From Candidatus Methanophagales archaeon (GTDB lineage Archaea > Halobacteriota > Syntropharchaeia > Alkanophagales > Methanospirareceae), in assembly GCA_017883965.1 (NCBI GenBank), contig JAFNKG010000018.1, forward strand, positions 1-36,645: 36,645 nt of DNA, written 5' to 3'. The stretch's first letter is position 1, and each line of letters starts with the position of its first letter. The position numbers were made by a program, and so were the translations under genes. The notes beneath the pieces are model-generated. The model was not told where the DNA came from. It ran no database searches and saw only the letters and a program-made list of their open reading frames with translations. Shown one piece after another: positions 23,427 to 31,016 of this stretch.

Positions 23427-25157
23427 ATGTTTCTCGAATTCAAAAAGGAAGTTGAGCACGTGCTGAAGGAAGCGTTATTGGCAGGAGTGCCCGAAATAGT
23501 TCCACCTGCCGTTGCCGAGGCTTTGGATAAGGGGGCGTGGGAACCGGAATTGGAGTTAGAAGAGAGTGAACATGCGGATATTTCGTCCAGAGTTGCTTTC
23601 TCTTTAGCTCGCACTTACAAAAAGTCACCTGCTGTCGTGGCAGAAGAAATTGTAAATCATCTTGTGATACCTGCCGAAAACACATTAATATCGGATGCAG
23701 TTGCTGCCGGTCCCTATATTAACTTCTATGTGAACGATTTCTTCTTGCATAAGACCTTGCGGAAGATAAAAGAAGGAATAGAGCCCGCAGGAGAGAAGAA
23801 AGGTAAGATTATAATTGAGCATACATCTGCGAATCCTGATGGTCCACTCCACATAGGACATCTCAGAAACGCAATTATTGGTGACGTGCTGGTGCGAGTG
23901 TTAAAACGTGCTGGGTTCGATGTGGAAACGCATTATTACGTGAATGACATGGGAAGGCAGATAGGAGTAGTAGTGTGGGGTGCGGAAAGAATCGCCTTCG
24001 ATGCGAACAAAAAAGCCGACCATGCCGTTGCTGACGTTTACATCGCGGCAAACAGGCTGGTGGAGGAGAACAGTGAATTTTTGGAGGATGTGGATGCGTT
24101 AATGAGGAACTACGAGGCAGGAGATGAAGCAGTGATGAAGAAATACGAAGCAGTAGTGAAGAAATGTCTTTCTGGAATACAGACGTCTTTGCAACGGTTA
24201 AATATTCGGCATGATTTATTCGTCTGGGAGAGTGAATTTGTGCGAGGAGGAGCGGTAGAAGAGGTAATGGAAGAGTTAAAGCAAAAGGGGGATATCAAAC
24301 TTGATGGCTCTGATTCTGCTCTTTTACTGAAACTGGATGGTATAGAAAAGGAGCTGGTGATACAAAGGACTGACGGAACTTCGCTTTACACCACGAGAGA
24401 CCTCGCATATCACAGATGGAAAAGCGATAGATGCGATAGGGTGATAGATGTGTTTGGTAAAGACCACGAGCTGGTTTCGCAACAATTGTCAAAAGCGCTG
24501 GAAATATTGGGTGTAAAGGTGCCGGAATTTGTTATTTTCGAGTTCGTTTCTTTGCCAACCGGTTCTTTATCCACTCGTGCTGGTAGATATATCGCGGCAG
24601 ACGAGCTAATGGAAAAAATCGAGCAAAGGGCGTATGAAGAAGTGGATAAGAAAAGGACGGATTTAGACGAAGGTAAAAAGCACGAAATCGCAAGGAAGGT
24701 AGGAATAGGCGCATTACGGTATGATATGGTGAAAGTATCGCCGGATAAGCATATAACGTTTGTTTTTGAGGATGCGCTGGACATAGAAAAAAAAGGTGCT
24801 CCGTTCATTCAATATTCGCATGCACGTGCCTGCAGCATATTAAGGGCGGCGGAGGAAAGAGGTTTCTCTGTAAGAGATTACGATGCCTCTCTGCTGCGTG
24901 AAGAAAGCGAAATAGAATTGATAAAGAAGTTATCCAGGCTCGGATACGTTATAGAGTCTTCAGAGTTAAAGCCGCATCTGGTTGCTAAATATGTAAGAGA
25001 GGTTGCAGAGTGGTTCAATTTGTTTTATAAAGATTGTCCGGTGTTGAATGCAGAGGAAGAGCTGAGAAAAGCGAGGATGGTTCTTGTGGACTGTGCAAAA
25101 ATTGTTTTAAGTAACGCTTTAGACGTGTTGGGTATTGAAGCGCCGGAAGAGATGTAA
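23427..25157 (+). CDS. argS: Arginine--tRNA ligase
   Basis: 577 residues from ATG 23427. The frame is open upstream to 23325, but that part (SSTISYLKN and before) lacks family similarity. The N-terminal additional domain (FLEFKKEVEHVLKEALLAGV) is followed by SANPDGPLHIGHLRNAIIGD with the HIGH motif, then the ArgRS KMSKS equivalent in LPTGSLSTRAGRYIAADELM, and the C-terminal DALR anticodon-binding domain (YSHARACSILRA onward to VLGIEAPEEM). It is a class I enzyme that charges tRNA-Arg and needs tRNA for amino acid activation. It is divergent from the S49 protease gene and ends just before a perfect palindrome. Confidence 0.95.
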   Translation: MFLEFKKEVEHVLKEALLAGVPEIVPPAVAEALDKGAWEPELELEESEHADISSRVAFSLARTYKKSPAVVAEEIVNHLVIPAENTLISDAVAAGPYINFYVNDFFLHKTLRKIKEGIEPAGEKKGKIIIEHTSANPDGPLHIGHLRNAIIGDVLVRVLKRAGFDVETHYYVNDMGRQIGVVVWGAERIAFDANKKADHAVADVYIAANRLVEENSEFLEDVDALMRNYEAGDEAVMKKYEAVVKKCLSGIQTSLQRLNIRHDLFVWESEFVRGGAVEEVMEELKQKGDIKLDGSDSALLLKLDGIEKELVIQRTDGTSLYTTRDLAYHRWKSDRCDRVIDVFGKDHELVSQQLSKALEILGVKVPEFVIFEFVSLPTGSLSTRAGRYIAADELMEKIEQRAYEEVDKKRTDLDEGKKHEIARKVGIGALRYDMVKVSPDKHITFVFEDALDIEKKGAPFIQYSHARACSILRAAEERGFSVRDYDASLLREESEIELIKKLSRLGYVIESSELKPHLVAKYVREVAEWFNLFYKDCPVLNAEEELRKARMVLVDCAKIVLSNALDVLGIEAPEEM

Positions 25158-25160
25158 AAT

Positions 25161-25186
25161 AAACGCTTTTGCAAGCAAAAGCGTTT
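25161..25186. terminator. Perfect palindrome between argS and the CBS gene
   Basis: AAACGCTTTTGC-AA-GCAAAAGCGTTT is a perfect 12-bp inverted repeat 3 nt after the argS stop. It lies between two convergent genes, so it may act as a bidirectional transcript end or protect the 3' end. No T-tract follows on the plus strand. It could also be a small palindromic repeat. Confidence 0.45.
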
Positions 25187-25314
25187 ACGAAAAAAAGTTC
25201 TTTTGTAAAAAGAAAAAGTATTGTAGAAATCAAAATGTGTTTATAATTTTGAATTTGGTGCTTGGTGCTTGGAATTTTTACTGCGCTATACAAATACATC
25301 TCCTTTATGCATCG
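25187..25314. other. AT-rich spacer, no gene seen
   Basis: Between the palindrome after argS and the end of the CBS gene. It contains an A-rich GAAAAAAAGTTCTTTTGTAA stretch similar to one at 17950-17970 and a short TTTGGTGCTTGGTGCTTGG repeat. No coding frame is convincing. Confidence 0.4.
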
Positions 25315-26136
25315 CTACGGTCGAGTTCTTTTAAAGGGTAAACGAAGCTCTTTGCCCATTCCACGCCGATAATCTCTGAACCAGAAAATCCCGGCGGAGA
25401 AGCTGGACATTGATTGCTGCTTCCTCCAGTAAGTTGTATGTCTGAATTTTCTCAGGACATTCTCTAACCTCTTCCTTTGCTCCTCTATTGAAATTCCCTT
25501 CTCCTTCTCGCCTTTGTCTTTACCCTTACCTTCAACATCATGATAGAGCTGCTCCAGACTGTCAAATATATCTTTTAGCTCCTTGTCGTCCAGATAATAA
25601 CTCACGAGTTCATTCAGTTCATCGAACACCTCTTTCAGTCTTTCCCCGTAGCTCTTCACATCTTCTCCCGCTAAGAATACTTCGCAGCCGCTTAAAGACC
25701 GCTCAAGCCTGTCAAGCGTCCATCCACTTGCTAAAACACGCACCTCCGGATAAAATCTCTTTATACACTCTGGCTTCATTGTCAATATGTTTCTAACGCT
25801 TACAATGCCCACGAGCAAGCCATTTTCAACCACCGGCAGCCTTTTTATACGCTTCTTTGATGCGAGTTCACATGCTTCATCTACCGGTGCTTCTGGCTCG
25901 ATGGTGACCAGAGGGAAAGACATTATCTCTTCCGCTTTTACCTCACTTGCCCTTTTGTTCTTCAATAGAACTTTCAATGCTATATCTCGCTCAGTGATTA
26001 TTCCCGCGGGTTTACCTTCCGAGGTTATAACTACGCTTCCTATTCCCAATTCTTTCATATCCTTCGCTATTTTAATGACCCTCGTGTCTTCATCTTCGGT
26101 GATGATTGGACTGCTCATGATGTCACGAACTTTCAT
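25315..26136 (-). CDS. CBS-domain protein with an unrecognised helical C-terminal domain
   Basis: 273 residues from ATG 26136, chosen because AGGAGG lies upstream and the sequence then starts MKVRDIMSSPIITEDEDTRV, the standard beginning of a CBS pair. Two CBS motifs fill about residues 1-125, including GKPAGIITERDIA and NGLLVGIVSVRNIL. CBS pairs bind adenine nucleotides or SAM and sense energy status. The remaining 145 residues (RVLASGWTLDRLERSLSGCE to KELRLPFKRTRP) are helical and highly charged, with a low-complexity KGKDKGEKEKG linker. I do not recognise this part. It lies downstream of the membrane histidine kinase on the same strand, separated by a 98-bp inverted-repeat element. Function unknown. 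Confidence 0.8.
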   Translation of the reverse strand: MKVRDIMSSPIITEDEDTRVIKIAKDMKELGIGSVVITSEGKPAGIITERDIALKVLLKNKRASEVKAEEIMSFPLVTIEPEAPVDEACELASKKRIKRLPVVENGLLVGIVSVRNILTMKPECIKRFYPEVRVLASGWTLDRLERSLSGCEVFLAGEDVKSYGERLKEVFDELNELVSYYLDDKELKDIFDSLEQLYHDVEGKGKDKGEKEKGISIEEQRKRLENVLRKFRHTTYWRKQQSMSSFSAGIFWFRDYRRGMGKELRLPFKRTRP

Positions 26137-26207
26137 CTTTACTTTTCCTCCTTTTGTGCTTATTTCCATCTTATCAGATGTATATTATATCTATTCTTGT
26201 TTTGTAT

Positions 26208-26305
26208 TTGTTTACCGCCGGGAGCACGGAGAGCGCTGAGATGAGATAAATGATTTTTATGACTCTCTCGCTGTGTTCTCTGCGGGCTCAGTCAGCGGTA
26301 AACAA
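26208..26305. repeat. 98-bp element with 11-bp inverted ends (MITE-like)
   Basis: TTGTTTACCGC (26208-26218) and its exact reverse complement GCGGTAAACAA (26295-26305) enclose two inverted copies of an 11-nt-phased CGCAGAG-type repeat (GGGAGCACGGAGAGCGCTGA on the plus strand; GAGCCCGCAGAGAACACAGC on the minus strand). Copies with the same core occur at about 12288-12353 and 36584-36619. It encodes nothing. There is no obvious target duplication. Confidence 0.65.
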
Positions 26306-26335
26306 GTCTATCTAATAAATCGAGCATTTTGCATT

Positions 26336-27436
26336 TCATTCAGAAATGGGGAGCTTAAAAATAAATTTAGTTCCCATGCCAACTTCACTCTCCACCGCTA
26401 TTTCTCCTCCATGCGCTTCCACATATCTCTTGCATAGAGAAAGCCCCAAACCAATGCCCGCGGCTTTTGTGGTAAAAAGTGGTTCGAAGATTCTTTTTAT
26501 GTTCTCCTTCGGTATCCCTCCCCCGATATCTGCTATGCTTATCTCTATATTTCCTTTCTCTTTCTCTTTCGCCTTTTCCGCCTCTGTTTTTAGCTTCAGC
26601 AAGCCACCTTCAGGCATTGCCGATATTGCATTTCTGATAAGGTTCGAGCACGTGCGCAGAATTTGGTCGAAGTCAGCGTGAATCGTGGGAAGAGTTTCCT
26701 TTAACTCCTTTTTTACCTCTATGTTCTCAGGAATCTCAATGGAGGATAAGGCTTCTTCTAATATTTGATTAACGTTACATACCTTCAGAGTTGGTACCGG
26801 CATGCGAGCAAAGTCCAGTAAATCCGTAATTAAGCGATTAGCACGTTTCACTTCTTTTTCCATTATCGCAAGGTGCCGCTTGACCTTCTCATCCGCAACC
26901 TCCTTCTCCTTCTCCTTCTCCTTTTCCTCCTCCTCCGTGAGCTTCATGCCGAGGTAATAAACAGAGTTGCTTATCACTCCTAAGGGTTGTCTGAGCTCGT
27001 GTGCAACTCCCGAAGAGAATTCGCCTATCGCCGCAAGTCGTTCTGCCTGGAGAAGTTTTTTCTCCAACTCTTTTCGCTCCTCGCTAACAAGCCCGGTAAC
27101 ATACGCCACTGCTATAAAAATAGCGAATCTTCCACACGCCATGACAAGACCACCTGCTACGCCAGTAAGAGGGCTATCGAGGATTGGATGGGAGAAGTAT
27201 GCCATAAGAATATGGATCACACCGAGAAGTAGCGCAACGTAAACCGCCTTCCTCTGATACCACATGCCTGCTAAAAGAATGGGAACATAGAAAAAATGGG
27301 TATAGAGAACCGTTATACCCAGGAAGAAGTTAATATAAATAGCTAAATTGACACATAGTATTACTGTAAAAGCCAATATAGGCAGTTTATCATCTTGCTT
27401 TGCAGATACACCGGGAAGGTCGCTATCTTCAGTCAT
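26336..27436 (-). CDS. Membrane sensor histidine kinase
   Basis: 366 residues. The N-terminal part (about residues 18-118) holds four or five membrane helices and no obvious extracytoplasmic sensor domain. The kinase core has H-box [15 protein letters not shown] (His146), N-box [15 protein letters not shown]1 DIGGGIP, the F-box [13 protein letters not shown] and G2 [18 protein letters not shown]. The dimerisation helix is interrupted by [20 protein letters not shown] (about 168-188), a low-complexity acidic and basic run. There is no response regulator in the window, so it is orphaned. It could act on a distant regulator or on the neighbouring CBS protein, but no evidence shows this. It ends [11 protein letters not shown] and starts at ATG 27436. 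Confidence 0.92.
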   Translation of the reverse strand: MTEDSDLPGVSAKQDDKLPILAFTVILCVNLAIYINFFLGITVLYTHFFYVPILLAGMWYQRKAVYVALLLGVIHILMAYFSHPILDSPLTGVAGGLVMACGRFAIFIAVAYVTGLVSEERKELEKKLLQAERLAAIGEFSSGVAHELRQPLGVISNSVYYLGMKLTEEEEKEKEKEKEVADEKVKRHLAIMEKEVKRANRLITDLLDFARMPVPTLKVCNVNQILEEALSSIEIPENIEVKKELKETLPTIHADFDQILRTCSNLIRNAISAMPEGGLLKLKTEAEKAKEKEKGNIEISIADIGGGIPKENIKRIFEPLFTTKAAGIGLGLSLCKRYVEAHGGEIAVESEVGMGTKFIFKLPISE

Positions 27437-27582
27437 GTAATTAAGTTAACTGAGAATATATAATAAAAAAAGCTTACCTGTATCTTAAAATTTTTTTGAT
27501 AGCGTTAGCGTTTTTTTTTACTACTACGCATATATTTATTTAAAAATGTTACTTATCAAAACATTGAAATGGAAACCGGTAT
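27437..27582. promoter_or_regulatory. Divergent promoter region of the kinase and pilus ATPase genes
   Basis: AT-rich spacer. On the plus strand TATATTTATTTAAAAATG (about 27530-27547) is a TATA candidate about 35-50 nt before ATG 27583. Minus-strand T-rich runs (27465-27515) lie near the kinase start. No ribosome site of note precedes 27583. Confidence 0.4.
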
Positions 27583-29184
27583 ATGGTGAAAGAAAACAAG
27601 AAGGGAATCTTGCGATCGGGAAAAAGGGAACAGGAAGAAAGAGAGGGTGAAAGTGACGGAAAAGTAGGAGAAAGTGAAGAGGAGATAGAGTTTCAGGTCC
27701 AGGTCCAGGAAGCGATAGAAGAGAATGAAGAGAATGAAAAGAACGAGAGAGAGAGATACGCCGTTAATGAGCCTTATGCATATATCAGAATTATAGATTC
27801 TTCTCCTCCTCTTTACGAAGTTCTGGAGCCTGGGCTATCGGAAGGTGAGGAAGGGTTATTAAAAGAGATAAAAAAACACCTTTACGAGACGATAGCCGTG
27901 AGTTTCACCGGTGTTACTAATCCAGATGAGTTCCTGAGGGAAAAGGTGGAAGCACTGGTTAAGGATTTATACATGGAAATAAGCCCTGAGAGAATGGATA
28001 GGATAATGTATTACGTAAGGAGGGATTTCATTGGATATGGTAAGTTAGACCCGATTATGAGGGATAAAATGGCAGAGGACATTTCTGCTGATGGTCCTGG
28101 AATTCCTTTATATGTGTATCATCGAAATTACGAGTCAATAGAAACGAACATAAGATTTGATAAGGCAGAATTAGATTCTTTGATTTATAAATTGGCGCAG
28201 CGAGCAGGCAGACACATCTCGATGGCAAAGCCACTCTTAGATGCTTCTCTTCCCAACAAGGATAGATTACAATTAAGCATAGGAACTGAGATTACAACAA
28301 GAGGCTCAACTTTTACTATAAGGAAGTTTAAAGAGATACCTATTACGCCGATAGAGCTTATAGATTATGGGACGTTCTCCGTGGAAATGATTGCCTATCT
28401 CTGGATGGCAGTAGAAAATGGCTTTAACATTCTTATATCTGGTGGTACAGCCACGGGGAAAACAACGGTTTTAAACGCTGTTTCTATGTTCATACCGCCG
28501 GAAAGTAAAGTCGTATCCATCGAAGACACGAGAGAAATAAATCTATCACATCAGAATTGGATTCCGGCAGTCACAAGGGAGGCAGAAGAGGGTGGGCATT
28601 CAATAGAAATGTTTGATTTGCTGCGTGCTGCGCTCAGACAACGCCCCGAATACGTTCTGGTTGGTGAAGTGCGAGGAAAAGAAGCGTATACACTTTTCCA
28701 GGCGATGGCAACCGGACACATCACCTTGTCAACGGTTCATGCGGATTCTGCGGATGCGGTAGTAAAACGGCTGACAAAAGCACCGATTGATATCCCCTTG
28801 ATGCTGCTTGATAGCTTGGACATAATACCCATCCAGAGGTCGGTGAAAGTGGGAAATAAAAGAGTGAGGAGATGCGCGCAAATCATAGAAGTAACAGGCA
28901 TTGATTTTGATAATGATACGCTAAAAACGAACGAACTGTTCAGTTGGCGACCGGATGAATTTTCGTTCACGGGAGAATCGAGCGTTTTCGTTGAGATAAT
29001 GGATATGCTTAATATGAATGAGAAGGAGCTATCAGAGGAGTTTGCACGCAGGGTAAGGATTCTGGAGGGGATGAGAAAGAAAGGCATGAATGACTTCCAC
29101 GCACTAAGTGAGATTATATTTGAGTATAATATAAACCCGGAAGAGGTAGAGAAGAGGATTGTGGATGAACATGGATATAAATGA
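27583..29184 (+). CDS. Type II/IV secretion (archaeal pilus/FlaI/TadA-like) ATPase
   Basis: 533 residues. The N-terminal 60 residues are very acidic and low-complexity (EREGESDGKVGESEEEIEF). The N-domain follows (RRDFIGYGKLDPIMRDKMAE). The ATPase core has Walker A GGTATGKT (287-294), the Asp box SKVVSIEDTREINL, Walker B LLRAALRQRPEYVLVGEVRG and the His box ATGHITLSTVHADSADAVVK. These hexameric ATPases drive assembly of type IV pilus-like filaments or archaella. The gene overlaps the next (TadC-like) by 20 nt, and two membrane platform proteins follow, so the three form a motor operon. No FlaG, FlaH or FlaK homologues lie nearby, which argues against a complete archaellum. Confidence 0.92.
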   Translation: MVKENKKGILRSGKREQEEREGESDGKVGESEEEIEFQVQVQEAIEENEENEKNERERYAVNEPYAYIRIIDSSPPLYEVLEPGLSEGEEGLLKEIKKHLYETIAVSFTGVTNPDEFLREKVEALVKDLYMEISPERMDRIMYYVRRDFIGYGKLDPIMRDKMAEDISADGPGIPLYVYHRNYESIETNIRFDKAELDSLIYKLAQRAGRHISMAKPLLDASLPNKDRLQLSIGTEITTRGSTFTIRKFKEIPITPIELIDYGTFSVEMIAYLWMAVENGFNILISGGTATGKTTVLNAVSMFIPPESKVVSIEDTREINLSHQNWIPAVTREAEEGGHSIEMFDLLRAALRQRPEYVLVGEVRGKEAYTLFQAMATGHITLSTVHADSADAVVKRLTKAPIDIPLMLLDSLDIIPIQRSVKVGNKRVRRCAQIIEVTGIDFDNDTLKTNELFSWRPDEFSFTGESSVFVEIMDMLNMNEKELSEEFARRVRILEGMRKKGMNDFHALSEIIFEYNINPEEVEKRIVDEHGYK

Positions 29185-30046
29185 AACAGCATTTGGTCTA
29201 TTTGGTGACTATTTCAGAAGGAGAAGAGCGAAATTCGGTTCAGTACGCGACAATCTTATGAAAGCGAGGATATACGTTCCTGTGGAGCGATGGCTATCAA
29301 ATGCTGCTTTTTATTCCATTATAGGCGTGATTTTTACACTATTTATCTATTTACTCATGAAGATTATGCTATCTGTTATACTAAAATCTGGTTTCCTGTC
29401 TTCTTTTGGTTTAATAGACATCATTCTCATTCCTATGGGTATTTTAATCGCCTTTTTTTCTGTTTTCTTCAGTTTTTATTCCTTACCGCAAATGAAGGCA
29501 TGGGAAAGGAGAGGTAAAATAGAAGAGCTTCTTCCTTATGCTATCGGTTATATATCTTCGATGGCTTCCATTGGAGTGATTCCTTATGAGATATTCAAGA
29601 AGCTATCAGAGATGGGGGAAAACTACGGCGAGGTAAGCATGGAAGCTAAGCAGATAGTGCGTGATGTAGAATTGCTTGGATTTGATTTCATAACAGCATT
29701 AAGAAACTTAGCAGCGGTAACTGCTTCTCCACAAATGAGGTCTTTCATGCAAGGAGCAGTAACAACAACTCTTTCCGGTGGTGAAATGGGCGCATACTTC
29801 ATTAATGCCGCAAAGATGTATATGGAAGAAAGGAGACGGAAATACGGCGATTTCATCACAATGCTGGGCTTGTTTGCCGAGTTTTATGTCGTAGGACTGG
29901 TTGCAGGACCGCTACTGATTGTGGTGGTGATGGCGATAATGTGCTTCCTCGGTTCTGCTTCTTTAGCATCACTTGCTGCGATTGTGTATATAATCATTCC
30001 ACTTGGCTCTGCGGGATTTATCTTTTTGATTGGTCTATATTCGTGA
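29165..30046 (+). CDS. TadC/GspF-like membrane platform protein (first)
   Basis: About 293 residues from ATG 29165; TTG at 29159 and ATG 29171 are alternatives, all inside the ATPase gene. Two membrane helices lie near residues 30-95 (SIIGVIFTLFIYLLMKIMLS region) and two near the C-terminus. The cytoplasmic T2SF-type domain lies between: KIEELLPYAIGYISSMASIG followed by VIPYEIFKKLSE and ATTLSGGEMGAYFINAAKMY-like GG motifs. It sits in the membrane and couples the ATPase to filament assembly. The next gene is a second protein of the same type, so this is a two-platform TadB/TadC-like arrangement. Confidence 0.88.
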   Translation: MNMDINETAFGLFGDYFRRRRAKFGSVRDNLMKARIYVPVERWLSNAAFYSIIGVIFTLFIYLLMKIMLSVILKSGFLSSFGLIDIILIPMGILIAFFSVFFSFYSLPQMKAWERRGKIEELLPYAIGYISSMASIGVIPYEIFKKLSEMGENYGEVSMEAKQIVRDVELLGFDFITALRNLAAVTASPQMRSFMQGAVTTTLSGGEMGAYFINAAKMYMEERRRKYGDFITMLGLFAEFYVVGLVAGPLLIVVVMAIMCFLGSASLASLAAIVYIIIPLGSAGFIFLIGLYS

Positions 30047-30067
30047 AGGTGCGAAGGTGAAAGAAAA

Positions 30068-31015
30068 ATGGAGAATGAGTTTCTGGAGGCATTGGAAAAA
30101 AGAAAGAGAAAGAGAAAGAGAACGGAAAGCCTGATAAAATTCCTCAGAGACCCTATGGAAATCATCAGGGGTAACCCTGTAAGATTGGGCTACATATCGG
30201 GAGTTATTGGCGGATTTCTTATGCTTATTTCATATATCTACGAGTTGGAGTTTGTTGCACCGTATGATGCATACATCTTAGCGGGTATCGCGGCGTTTGT
30301 TCCACCGGCATATTATATTTACAGTGAGGAAAAGCGGGTAAGGAAAGCGGAGGATGCGTTTCCGGAGTTGCTTCGTGACCTTGCACAAGCAAAGAGAGCA
30401 GGGCTATCGCTGATAGATGCCGTTACGCTTACCGCGGAAGGAGAATACGGGATGCTTACGGACGGGATAAGAACGATTAGCACGCAGCTATCATGGGGTG
30501 TTCCTTTCGAGGATGCACTGCGTATATTTGCAAAGCGTTATCCCACACGAATAATAAAACGTTCCATAGAAATGATTATAGAGGGATACAAGACCGGTGG
30601 AGAGGTGGGCGAGGTTCTTAAAATCGCTGCGGATGACGTTATGGAGTTAAAATCGCTGGAGAAAAGAAGAATCGCGGATATGAGCCCTTATGTAATGGTT
30701 TGCTACGTCACTTTCTTTGTTTTCTTAGGCGTCTTAATGGTACTGTATCACTCGTTCATTCCTACGATGGTGGAAGCGGGGGAACAAGTAGCGGAAGCAG
30801 GCGCAGGTGGAAGGGGCGGTGTAATGATCAAAGGAGTGAATGTGGAAATGCTGAAGATGATTTTCTTCCATTGTGGCGTTATCCAGGGAATTTGTTCGGG
30901 ATTAGTAGCAGGGAAGTTAGGAGATGGTAAAATTATCGCAGGACTGAAACATGCAGTGGTGTTAGCATTAGCAGCGTTTGGACTTTTTGCGGTTTTGAAA
31001 TTTATGCCGATTTAG
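30068..31015 (+). CDS. TadC/GspF-like membrane platform protein (second)
   Basis: 315 residues. It begins with a cytoplasmic, extremely basic stretch (EKRKRKRKRTES, an (AGAAAG)n-type repeat at DNA level) and a helix pair (about 42-95). The T2SF domain FPELLRDLAQAKRAGLSLID, then GVPFEDALRIFAKRY and KTGGEVGEVLKIAADDVMEL is well conserved. Further helices lie near MVCYVTFFVFLGVLMVLYHS and the C-terminus (AVVLALAAFGLFAVLKF). An insertion with Gly/Ala (AGEQVAEAGAGGRGGVMI) sits in the external loop. The stop is 1 nt from the end of the convergent giant protein gene. It pairs with the ATPase and first platform protein. Confidence 0.88.
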   Translation: MENEFLEALEKRKRKRKRTESLIKFLRDPMEIIRGNPVRLGYISGVIGGFLMLISYIYELEFVAPYDAYILAGIAAFVPPAYYIYSEEKRVRKAEDAFPELLRDLAQAKRAGLSLIDAVTLTAEGEYGMLTDGIRTISTQLSWGVPFEDALRIFAKRYPTRIIKRSIEMIIEGYKTGGEVGEVLKIAADDVMELKSLEKRRIADMSPYVMVCYVTFFVFLGVLMVLYHSFIPTMVEAGEQVAEAGAGGRGGVMIKGVNVEMLKMIFFHCGVIQGICSGLVAGKLGDGKIIAGLKHAVVLALAAFGLFAVLKFMPI

Positions 31016-31016
31016 C

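Noticed and set aside
24410-24808. 132-codon minus-strand frame opposite argS
   Set aside because: Antisense to the conserved ArgRS core and with Ser-rich shadow composition.
25161-25186. Attachment site or integrase target at the palindrome after argS
   Set aside because: No integrase, direct repeat or tRNA lies near; a transcript-end or small palindromic repeat explains it more simply.
27583-31015. Complete archaellum operon
   Set aside because: Only ATPase and two platform-type proteins are present; no FlaH, FlaG/F, FlaX or FlaK homologues or small archaellin genes were found nearby.
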